Shown here one piece after another: positions 37,701 through 48,240 of a stretch of 60,000 nucleotides of DNA; position 1 is the stretch's first letter; the number at the start of each line of letters is the position of its first letter. Under the pieces are notes generated by a model. It did not search any database and was not told the DNA's origin. It saw only the letters and a list, made by a program, of their open reading frames with translations. Source of the DNA: Apostichopus japonicus (Eukaryota > Echinodermata > Holothuroidea > Aspidochirotida > Stichopodidae); the NCBI RefSeq assembly GCF_037975245.1, contig NC_092565.1, forward strand, positions 6,368,999-6,428,998. The letters run 5' to 3'. The position numbers and the translations under genes are program-made.

Positions 37701-40700
37701 TCAATATAAGAGAAGGAGAATGAGTATGTAAAAAAAGTTCTTTGGTACTCGAGTAGGTATATCCTATTAAGTGTTACCACACACTGGATTGAGTAGGTAT
37801 ATCCTATTAAGTGTTACCACACACTGGATTGGATGCACAGGTACACTGTGACCTGCCACATTCAAGTTGTTTGCCGAACCCTGGCTTAAGCAATTGGGGA
37901 AATGTGGGCCATCCTAGTTTTGAAAGTGGTGATACTTTCAATATCTCCAGATGTTAAGTACATGTCCCACTATACTGTCCATGGGTCCATTGCAGTACAG
38001 CAGACATGACAACCGTCAATTCCAGATATAAAAGAATGGATTTGTCAGGGAACTGGGAAGTAAAATGCTCTTCACAATGATTGGCTTGCAAAGGATTACA
38101 TGCATCAAGTTGTTTCCACTTAAATCCTTACTGTCTCTAGAGTAATTACATCACAGTAGCCATTTAATCAACTTTGTGATGAGATCTGCATCTCCATGGA
38201 TTGCCTGATAGTCTTACATTGATTTCATCATAGAGTTTGTAACATAGACACTATTACATAATCATCAGCAATGATCAGACAGATCGCAACCCTCCACCGC
38301 CAAAAATTTTCGCTACACAGGACTTTTCCTAAGTGTTTTAAAACGGATTTTGAAAACATGATAAAAAGCCATCTCCAAAAACACTGTGCTCCAGACGTAC
38401 AACACTCCTCTACACTTACCCGCGGAGTCACAGGAGGGAATTCCATCTTAGGATCATCGAACGTGCTGTACATCAGCTCCTGCATTTCACTGTAGCCGGA
38501 AATATTCTTCTCCACCATCAGTTGGACCCAGAAACTTGTGGGGCTCTGCGAGTGGACAACTACAACCTTGATTACGGAGAGGAAAGTTTGCATCAATTCA
38601 TGAGCACCACGATATGGTCCTAAGAAGGTGATGATAATATTATTCACCAAAGCTGAACTTATGGAATATGGAGTTAGACCATTGACTATTTGCATTCCAA
38701 AAAAGAACCAATTAGCTCTTAAATCAATCATAACGGTTGTATCCCTTCTCTCAAAATCACTCTCTCCTCCCACCATTTCCCCCTTCCCCCCCTTCTTGCT
38801 ACCCCACTTTTCCTACCTGAATTCTTACATGCTGTGAAAGTGTTGTAGGTTTGGTTGAATGTTGACTTATAAAGTAAACAGCTTTCTTAAGAACCATCAA
38901 GAAGCTATTCACCGTACACTGTAAACTCAAGTGCATGTTCGTAGGTAGCAGAATTGGATTACAAATGCACATTGTCAAACCAGATGGTTGATGAGCCAGA
39001 ATACTTACATTCATTTGTTTCCTCTCTGGTTTGACTCTAGGGATGTCTCCGGCTGACACCGTCATCCCCTCATACCGCTGCTGCTGCAGTCGGGACTCAC
39101 TGGGCGTCATCCTTGGCGAGATAGGACTGCTACCCTTGGTGGCTTTGTCGACACCATCAGCCTTTATCTTCTTACACTCGTGCTGATGCTTCGGCCAGTG
39201 GTCACGTTGGCACTGACTGGAGCAGTAGGGGCTCTGGCACACTGAACATTTCTTTTTACCTGGGCAAGACCAATAATCAATTTAATCTTGAAAATTTGCT
39301 ATCGATCAGGTTTGTTGCCAACCCTGAACCATCAATCATATCGGTGGATTTCAGTCAAAACTGGGCACTGCTATCAAGCATTCTTTTGAAACTTGAGAAG
39401 CAAAATTAGCATATTTTCACCCATCACAGACCTCACCCCTCATACTGTTTTGTAACACTCACACTAGCTTCATACCCGACCCATAAGATACTTTATTTGG
39501 TGGCTGTGATAAAATTGTAACAATACTTTACGGTGGTGTTGATGTTTAAGTTTCCCTTTCCAAGTAAACTGCTGCATATTTTGTCACTGAGTATATACTT
39601 ATTCAGTGGTATGTAGGAACATTTGAGAGGAGGATACAAGAGAAGGAGAATTCAAAGTCACTCACCAGGTTGGTCACAACTGAGGCAGAGTCTCACTTCT
39701 GTTGGTTTGTCCTTTTTCTTCTCCGGTTGTTTCTCGCCCAGACGTTCAGTGGTGGCTTTTCCTGCTACGGTGGTAGATACCTTCCCCCCTATCGAAGCCA
39801 GAATCTCTGTCGCACCGCTCCTAGAATCTGATTTCTCGTCATCGCTCCCCTTGATGGATGATCGCCCATTCCGGATGGAACTCTTGTCTCTCTCGGTAGA
39901 ATCTCTGTTGTGTCCAGGCGAATGTTGACCGTGAGAGCCGGCCCTCTTTGGTGTTTCTTCTCCGTTGGCCACTCTCTCGGACCTCTCCTCCTTACTGCTC
40001 TTCTTGGGCATCTCCGGTGAGGTTATGTCTTCCACACTCGCCATTGTCGGCTGCTGCATGTGCTGCTGGAGCTGTGGTGCCAACAGTCCCAGCGTGTTAG
40101 GATTGAGGAGGGCTGGCTGTATCGAGATGGACTGATGAGGCAGGTTCATTCTGAATGGATTCAAAGCTGCTAGTTGCATGAAGAGCATCTGTTGCTGCAT
40201 CAGGGTCAGCTTTGCGGCATCTTGGCTGGAAAAGAGCTCCTCAAATTCCTCTGGAGTTGGTGACCTCCTGCCCTGTTTACGCTTTGTTTTGTTCTTACCA
40301 TCACTGCTGCCCTCACTGTAAGTCTCGCCGTCGTGGCTGTCCTCGGAGTACTGGTCTTCCCCCTGGGATGATCTTCGGACTCCTCCTACAGGACGGTGGC
40401 CCCCTCGGCCTCTTCTGCTAGTCTGTCCTCTCTTATCCCTTTTCTTCTCATAATGGCCGCTGCCGTCGTCATCGTCTTTGTTGTACTCCCTCGAATTGGT
40501 CCGTCTGACATGGACTTTCAGTTCCCCGCCACTCTCCATAATCTCCCGATCGTCCTCTTCAGTTTGGTGGAGGCTTTTACAGTTGATGTTGCTGTAATAT
40601 ACTGGGCTCTCTTCCCCGTCGTCCTCGTCATCGTAATAGTCCCGACTTCTATTATTGCCCGATGGATTACGACGCCCTCTCTCATTGAGAACCTTACCCT

Positions 40701-43700
40701 GTTGGTAGCCCTCCAAAATGCCGTATCTGAACAGTACCAGAAGAGAGATCTTATCATGAAAAGAATGAGAGAGCATACAGTGTCTACTTTAACCTGAAAC
40801 AGAGACACAGAATATCTGAATGCTAAGAGAGCATTCTCACTTTGATGTCTTGAGCTATAGGAAGGTATCATCGTAACCAACCAATAAGCAGGAATGACAC
40901 CTTCAGTGGGTGCAATAACACACTCGGTAATAGACTGTGTTCACGAATATTCATTGCCTAACTTCAATATGCATCACTTTGTGTGCTCTTTGTGAACCCA
41001 CCTCTTGGGAATCCTTTCATCTCCCTTTAAAAGGTTGTTACAAATTTAATCGATGCTTTGCAACTAAACCTTGAGATTTCGAGGCACGAGACATGTGAAC
41101 TCCCCATCCATTCACGGTAGCTTCCCCATGCCCCATCTCCTGACCCCCACCCCCTATTCACCTCCATGGCCGCCCAGTCACTGAATGAGGTACAAAATAA
41201 ACGTTAATATGAGGAAAGCAAGGACTCACTGGGAATCTGATCTGGATGTGTCGCGTGCGATCCTCACTCCTAATGTCAGCTCACCAGTGATGCGATAACC
41301 GTCAAGTTTTCTGATGGCCTGATGGACATCATTCACGCTGTTCATTGTCACAAACCTGGAATGAAAAGTAAGGTGGACAACAGTTTCAAAAGGCTAGACA
41401 AACTTTACTAAGGTAAAAACAGTTAAGTTTTAGTTGTAACCTTACATGAGATGAGATGAAACCTTAGATGAGATGAGATGTAACCTAAGATAGTGTAACC
41501 TTAGATGAGATGAAACCTTAGATGAGATTAGATGTAACCTAAGATAGTGTAACCTTAGATGAGATGTAACCTTAGATGAGATGACAAAAAAAGGGCAAAA
41601 GTGCCTCATAATTTGTCTTTAAATTAAGCTTAGGCTACAAATATAAATAACTGTTATAAAACAGTTCCATGTACTACCCAATGGCAAGATTTCAAAAGAA
41701 TTGCCCAGAATTGCCGTTGCAGTATCTAAGTATGTGGTAATAGTAGTACATATTAAGATAGAATTGCAAAACTGCAGGCCGAAAAGCCTACTGTAGACTG
41801 CCCAAGACTTACCCATATGTCCCTGGCTTGTCTGGTTTGCCGACACACACTTTTACCCTCCTGACTGAACCAGCAGTGCTAAACAAATTTGACAGGCCTT
41901 TCTGCAATTAATGAAAACAAGGAAGAAGAGGTGCAATTGCTTAATTGATATTTTAAGGGAGTGAAGAGTCAAGGCTGCTCTTTCTAGCATTCATTGATTT
42001 TGTTTGATTTTTTTTAAATTAAAAGTGAGCATTTTATTGACTCCAAGTAAAGAGTTGGAACGAGTAGCAATCACAAGTGTCATTCATCTGTAACAGAATT
42101 TTTGAAGTATTCCAAAAAGAAAAACTTTTGCAGATTTGGAAAACTTTCTGGCCTAATAAACTCAAAATTTCTTTGTCAATATGTTACTCCAGTTTCTGTT
42201 CCGTAGCTTTACCCATTTTTGCGAGTGATTTGAAAATAATGTCCGTACCTCATCCATACTCTGCGGAATTCCAGTGACGTAGATTTGCAAGCCACTGGAG
42301 GCATCACTTCTTCTTGCTAGGTCTTGCCCATGAAAACTGCAACAAATAATGTTATTATTGATTTATTAATTATTTAGAAAAGTCTGTGACATAAATATCG
42401 CCGACGGAAGAACATAATTTATCGAAACAAAACATTCATGGAAATGGTAAGATACCACAAGTGGTATGAGTTATGAAAGAAAACGCCCTCAACCTTGTTG
42501 TATATATATGTAGACAAAAGAACGGGAGGGTCACTGCAAAGAAGAACTTGATTGCCGAAAGGCATCCAATCGATTATCTACCCAAAGTAGAAGACTGACG
42601 CTGTTTTAGTCAACGAATAGTTAGATTTTAATGTGAGAAAAAACACACAAATAAATCGTCACCTGATTTTCATTTCATCGATGAGACACTAGTCTGTGAC
42701 AAACAACAACGCTGGTTCTAACCCATCTTTAACTGCCGCATACAATGCAAACGATCCATAACATATTACGCTGAGCTGAATTTTTCTGGACTGTTTAATG
42801 TTCCAACCAGCTGGCACGATTTTCTTATGAACAACAGCCTTGCTTTCAAGCACTTATTAACAGTATGAATATCCTGTTTCATTTTTAAAAAGGGCTTGTT
42901 ACAGTTCAGACTTTCATTACAGGTATTCTCAAGCATGATACGAAGGTTAGTATAGAGTGGTATTACCAAAGGTGCCCAACCACTCATAGAAAATTGGGGG
43001 TTGGGGGAGGGGAAGGAGGAAAATTATAAGGTTATGAGAAATAGAAATTTGGACCAAACAGAGACAAAATTTTCATTGCCCAACTTGAGCCACTGTCACA
43101 ATCAACAACAAAACTAGAAGTTCTTCTGCTAAGGACCACAGACCATACTGGTTTCCTGCCATCCCCTACAACCCCCCCCCCCCCCCTCACATTTTGCTAC
43201 TAAGCTTCCTACACCACAGATCTGAACCAGCAATCGTCCCAACTGGTTGAATGTTCACAGCTTTTGATTAAGAGGGGGTGGGTGTTTTTCAGAGGTGTTT
43301 TTCAAAGGTGATTAAACTATATTGAAGAGAAAAAAGCTCAGGAACTGTGCACTTGTTTATAATGATGGAGGTAAATATGGTATAATGTATTATGACCTAA
43401 GGAGTCAGATGTTACTCACTCTCTGGCTAAATCATCCACTGACGGCCGGTTGTAACTGTTGAAGGTGGACGACTCAAAATCATCAGCCATTGGATCCCAA
43501 CTATCTAAGTTGTGGTGAGGTTCCCATTCTCTGAAGGAATTAGAGACATATTTATATAGATATATAATAAATAAAGATCAACACTCTGGAAAAAATTCCA
43601 CTTCATGACCGGTTTCGTCCTTCTCGGGACTCATCGGGCGAAGTCTGTACCACTCGATCACAGTGATCTCTACTGGTGTCTGAGTGCGTATATGTACTGG

Positions 43701-46700
43701 CTTTGTATAACTGTCAATGAGGGCGTTTTACCCAAGTGTTATGATTGTACAAAGTGCAACCCTGGTGCTTTTGAATCTGACAATTTACAGATTTACCACT
43801 TTTCATAGGCAAGCCAAGCCGTAAATAAGAAATGAATGTTTAGCAAGTGGTATGACAGATATATACTAAATTAATAAAGACAGAGATGTGAAGTGGAAAT
43901 TTTCTGGTGTGTTGATCTTTATTCTTTTCATCTTTTTCATGTCGATATTTTGATTAGTCACTGAGACACAGCAAATTTTTAAGGGATGTTGGTAGTGTTC
44001 AACCGATTATGCATAACAGAAAATACCGATTACCGATTATTTTTTTCATAATCGTACCGATTCCGATTCCGATTCCGATTATTTGAAAATGAGAAAATAT
44101 CCCGTTTATACGAAATCGGCAATAAAGTTTGACAGAAACAATTATTGTTGTGATTTTCCCCTGTTTCCTTATGCTTCGTTGTTATACAAGGCTCTAAGGT
44201 ATCATTTTGTATGTACCAAATTACCTCTGGAGTTTCTCGGAAAGAAAAAAAAAAGATTTTTTTTTTTTAATTTCCAAAATACGGAGATATGACATCCTAC
44301 CTAGTCAGTACTGTGCTAAGCGAATGGCCTAACCACCTCGACGTGAATGTCACCTGTTAATGGCTTGAAATGGGCTAGGAATAGTTACTCAAAATATCCA
44401 TCTCAAAAAGTATCTCAGACAAACCATCCATCTTCAATCTTTACCAAAGTGTAAATTTTAAAGACATATTGCCTTCATTCCGACATTATTTTGTACTTAT
44501 TTTCAGTATTATACCGTTTATGAACAAATAGAAATGTTACGAACTTGAAGTTAAACATACCTATTCGTTACCAATATAACTCCATTCAGGTTCAATTAGA
44601 ATGTGTAAGCTTAGGCCAATCAAACTAAAAAGCAAATTGTACCATCGTCACTTGTTTAAAATTACTCTAAAATGTAATACCAGATTGATGTAAAGAAATA
44701 ATAACAACTAGAAACTACTCCAATATAAAATATAACATTCCCTCTATAAGACATATCACTTACATTACCTTCCAAACAAATGCCGATTTCCAGCAAATTG
44801 AAAGTTGTAAACTAAGCTACGCATTTTTTTTTTCAAAGTGGCTATTCTTACGACTAGTCGTAAGAATAATTCCCGACTACGCATGCGCAGTTGCTATTTT
44901 CATGACCAGGAGTACTATTTTTACGACGAGGAGAAACAATAATTTTCGGTTAGGGTTAGGGTAAGGGTTAGGATTGAGGTTTAGGGTTATGTTTAGGGGT
45001 AGGGGTACCCCTACTACATGCGCAGTTGCTTTATTTACTTTACTGCGCTTGAATTTGCCTTTGTCGTAAGAATAGTTTATAAATAATTGTTACGACTCGT
45101 CGTAAGAATAGCCACGGCCTTTTTTTTTTTTTTTTTGCAAACCGATGGTTAGGCTACATTTCCCATTGACTTAGTGTGGTTGTTAGGCTAACATGTGGTA
45201 GAAGATTGCAGTTTCCGTGGATATTTTTAGTTTTTATTTGCGACACAACTAGAGCGAATAAACAGATGTCAAGTTTAGATTTCCATGCAGTTGATTTAGT
45301 GTGAAGTAAGGCTACCATGTGGTCGGAGATTTGTGAGGATTTTAGGTTATTTTCGCTGGTACTGCAGGCCGTAATTTACCACGGGAAGTTCCCGGTGATT
45401 GTGCGCGACCCTCTCGCGAGATGTGAGAAAACTGTTTGCGCGATTCGCGCTGCAACTGCAATTCCTAGCTAAAGCAAACGTATGTCACAATTAATTTTAC
45501 ACAGACACCTGATATAACGAGGGCGATTTTTTTATATTTCATTTTTCTTTTCCGCACTCGTAATTGTGCTTTAGGAGGGCTTTTTAGCACTTGCGAGGGC
45601 GAATCGCCCGTCGCCCCCGCTTATTTCCTACCCTGTCCAGCACATTCCTGAATTCGCGAAATTGCTATTGCTGCTATGCTTACTGTGCCAAGAAATATGA
45701 AGTCAATAACCACGAGGGAAGCAAAATCGGCGACCTGGCAGCCTAATTTGATGAAAGTATACACTGTGGAAGACGTATAGGGGTGCCTTTTTTTTAATAT
45801 TTCGTAGTAAAAGAACAAACCTTATTCATCAGTTGATATTTTCAACTTCCATATGTTTTTGAATAATGATATTTTCACCTTCCATATGTTTTTGAATAAT
45901 CGGTATGACATAACTGGTATTCCACGTAATTTTTACCGATTCCGATTATGTACCGATTATGCAATATTCGTACCGATTCCGATTCCGATTAGGTTAATCG
46001 GTTGAACACTAGATGTTGGGTCTTCAAAGATGACCAAATTTAATAAAAATAAATTTATATAATATCATTAGTGGTAGGCCTAACCCTATGACCCAAATGA
46101 AGGGTAGCGTTACTAAAATATGCCTATACACAAAATGTCTAAACATTTAAATTATATTTATAATTAATAAACATTTGTTTTCCACTTTATCCCATGAGAA
46201 GGGTTGGGAGTGAGGGTGGGATGTGAGAAGCTGGGGTGCATTACATCATTATATATCATTGTTCTTTCAATTGGTTCTTGCCATTGTTAAGCTCTGATCA
46301 CATGTAAAACGGCTGAGTGACTGACCTGTCTCTGAAAGCCATATCTGAAGATGCTGGTGTATGGTTGTTATTTGACTCGCTGCTTCCCTGTGACCTTCTA
46401 TCTCCTTTGTCACGTTTTCCGCCCTTATCCCTGCCTTGTGATCCCCTGCTAGTTGGCCTCCTTGGGGTCTTCCCTTGTTTCGGAGAACATTCAACGTCTC
46501 CCTCTAAGCTGTATGAATTGCAAAATATTACAAATATCACATATAAGTAAACCGGCTAAAATAGCAAAATATTAATGTTCCACTATGGGAAACTTAATAC
46601 TACATCTCCTTCACCCTCCCCCCTCCTTCTCCCACCCCAACCTAGCTAAGGAGTTAACCTACCAAAGCAAAAATACAAATGGATTTATATGTAAAATATT

Positions 46701-48240
46701 GCCAACCTTAACCTTCCATCCTGTGCATATTTTCATTGGCGAATCGATAATTCAACTGTCTAATGAACAAGAGCTGTAAATGAAGATTAAAAGCAGCTTT
46801 TTGAGTAGTTTGATTGGCAATTATTATTTTAACTCTGATATAAAAGGTTTCAATTGATCAAATTAAGGCACTAATCTAGATTATTCCCACCAAACGAAGG
46901 TTCAAGAGGAAGAACTCAAAGAACTCGATTCAATACTCCACATGTTGCTGTCCAGACAATTTTCAAATAGCGGAGCAAAGATAATATTTAACAAACTATG
47001 TATATGTACATGAATATTTTTCAAAAATGTTTGGGTGACTTTTGATTCACTTTTACAAATGGAACTTAGCTAGTCAACATATTAATGAGCTCTATGGATA
47101 TGAGATTTTAGAATAAAATAGCTCGCCGAAAACTTTTATCAAAACTTCAAAAGTCAACTTGAAAAGCTGCTGTAGGAAAAGTATCCTCATTAAACTCTGC
47201 CAATCTTTCATTGACTTTGCAGAAAATTGCTAGGTAGGGAATGTCAATAATTTTTTTTCTTCACCTGTTTATTTTGATTGAATTTGATGCTCGTAAATGT
47301 TGTTACAGAAATGTGGATATATTACTATTAGCATACAAACCAACATATTTATTTTCTGACAATCATTGTGCACAGAAATGCAAAGTCACAAAAGAGCAGC
47401 CACACTTCCTACTGTGCTATAGCCCAAACGTTTGGTATTATTAATTGTCAATCAAATCAAAATATCAACTCGTTTTGTACCCTTTTTTTTTTTAGTAAAT
47501 AATATGGAAGCAGATTTCAAATCAGAATGCCTACCATTACTCAATTGACAATGATTTTTGTATGGAAGCTTCTATCAGAGTTTCATATTTCTTCAAAGTT
47601 CCTTTTCACATACTGGTTCCTTTCATATCCATCTAAATATATCCTGGCCTGGACACTTTCAACATTCTAGTATATACAGTAAATCATTTGAAAATAGCAC
47701 TTAACACAGATATTGTTGTTAAAAATTTTCTGCTATTCCTCTACTTTTCTGGATATAAAAATTAACCTATCAATTACTTTATAACTAGGTACGAAAGAGT
47801 AAAAAAAATTTTTTTTTTTTAAATCTAAGGTCAGTGAATAATTCAGTGTTCAAATTTCAGTGTTCAAAAGTCACTGAATTTGTGTCTTATAAAATCCTGT
47901 GTACAACACTGCTATATATATTTGGACTTGTATATAGCAATTTAACCATTTTGTATAGCACTTTGACCATTTTGCATAGCAGTTTGCCACACGATACCGG
48001 ATAAATTATTCACTGAAAGTGATAAACATTAATGCAAAACAGCAACTACAAAATAAACAAAATAAACAGTACACCTCCAAATTCAGATGTGAGTAAGTAG
48101 AAAATCGTATTTAAAGGGAGACCGAACAAAGGAAATATTTTATATTTTTTTCAGGACGGGAGGGCATACCCATCAATGGCTGGTGGCAAACCATCAGCCT
48201 GCTGCACCTTGGTTCGTGAACCCTTGGTATGAGGCATCAT
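25734..48240 (-). CDS. TDRD1: TDRD1/Vreteno-like germline Tudor protein: RRM, MYND finger, six extended Tudor domains
   Basis: Coding exons, 5' to 3' on the minus strand: 48240-48170, 46508-46326, 43530-43420, 42336-42249, 41901-41813, 41355-41230, 40726-39666, 39259-39009, 38566-38420, 37449-37276, 36674-36416 (or -36431), 36211-35812, 35262-34543, 34333-33758, 32773-31672, 31182-31008, 30103-29996, 29291-29190, 28878-28711, 28163-27991, 26996-26862, 25814-25734. All introns are GT-AG; the exons sum to 6,300 bases in one frame, about 2,099 residues. Domains: RRM about 136-218 (RNP2 IYVTGI, RNP1 GTYGFVTM); acidic/RG-rich linker; MYND finger about 569-604 (CLSC, CSVC, YCSSQC, HQHEC); six eTud domains near 661-800, 920-1060, 1180-1310, 1375-1510, 1610-1770 and 1850-1965 (cores such as WYRSLV, YVDYGD, WYRALV, YVDYGN, YIDFGN); short C-terminal heptad helix. 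In the family, eTud domains bind dimethylarginine tails of PIWI proteins in nuage. Start: first of two tandem ATGs. Confidence 0.88.
25860..26525. repeat. 54-57 bp minisatellite in the last intron of the Tudor gene, about 12 copies
   Basis: CCCAACTAATACCATTCCTA recurs every 54-57 bp, followed by CTGGTGTGACAGGGCC or CTGGTGCGACAGGACC and TTAATCCTGTCATATATA. It occupies most of intron 25815-26861. Minus-strand open frames across it (for example 26044-26286) are repeat artefacts. Confidence 0.95.
28468..28600. repeat. Purine-rich tract (GGGAAAGG-like)
   Basis: About 130 bp almost free of pyrimidines on the + strand, with GGGATCAGGAAAGG repeated, in the intron between exons 28163-27991 and 28878-28711. 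It reads as a long polypyrimidine tract in the transcribed sense. Confidence 0.8.
37751..37830. repeat. Exact 40-bp tandem duplication
   Basis: GAGTAGGTATATCCTATTAA through CACACTGGATT is present twice with no difference seen (37751-37790, 37791-37830), in the Tudor gene intron 37450-38419. Looks recent. Confidence 0.95.
41437..41585. repeat. Minisatellite of GATGAGATGTAACCT-type units
   Basis: GATGAGATG[T/A]AACCTTAG and CTAAGATAGTGTAACCTTA words alternate over about 145 bp in the Tudor gene intron 41356-41812. Confidence 0.9.
43570..43923. mobile_element. 354-bp inverted-repeat unit carrying a decayed hammerhead ribozyme
   Basis: Ends are inverted copies: AATAAAGATCAACAC at 43570-43584 matches GTGTTGATCTTTATT at 43909-43923, with similarity reaching CCACTT (43606) and AAGTGG (43891). 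On the minus strand, 43644 to 43600 shows the hammerhead layout: CCGATGA, a GTCC/GGAC stem II with a six-base loop, GAAA, the self-complementary CCGG, TC, and outer arms ACTTC/GAAGT for stem I. The core U4 position is C instead of U and the inner stem I pairs are lost, so it is probably inactive. It lies in the Tudor gene intron 43531-46325. No coding capacity was seen. Confidence 0.65.
43993..46011. mobile_element. Non-autonomous hAT DNA transposon with 8-bp target duplication
   Basis: Perfect 17-bp terminal inverted repeats, TAGTGTTCAACCGATTA at 43993-44009 and its reverse complement at 45995-46011, are flanked by the 8-bp direct repeat GATGTTGG (43985-43992 and 46012-46019). An 8-bp duplication and TAGTG ends are hAT hallmarks. 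Subterminal clusters of CCGATTCCGATT/ACCGATTAT near both ends (44030-44082, 45930-45992) look like transposase-binding repeats. No transposase ORF is visible in the 2.0 kb, so it depended on a relative. It sits in the Tudor gene intron 43531-46325 and contains a nested element at 44838-45115. Confidence 0.9.
44838..45115. mobile_element. Nested MITE-like element with palindromic ends and telomere-like repeats
   Basis: GTGGCTATTCTTACGAC at 44838-44854 is inverted exactly at 45099-45115. Just inside the left end, 44844-44867 is a 24-bp perfect palindrome centred on ACTAGT. Further GTCGTAAGAATA copies lie at about 45063. The interior (44947-45008) holds GGTTAGGGTTAGGGTAAGGG and decayed variants, resembling the animal telomere repeat. 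CATGCGCAGTTGCT occurs twice (about 44882 and 45019). No clear target duplication was found. No ORF. Confidence 0.7.

Noticed and set aside
45621-45818. ORF inside the hAT element as a transposase remnant
   Set aside because: 65 codons, no similarity to hAT transposase motifs that I can see.
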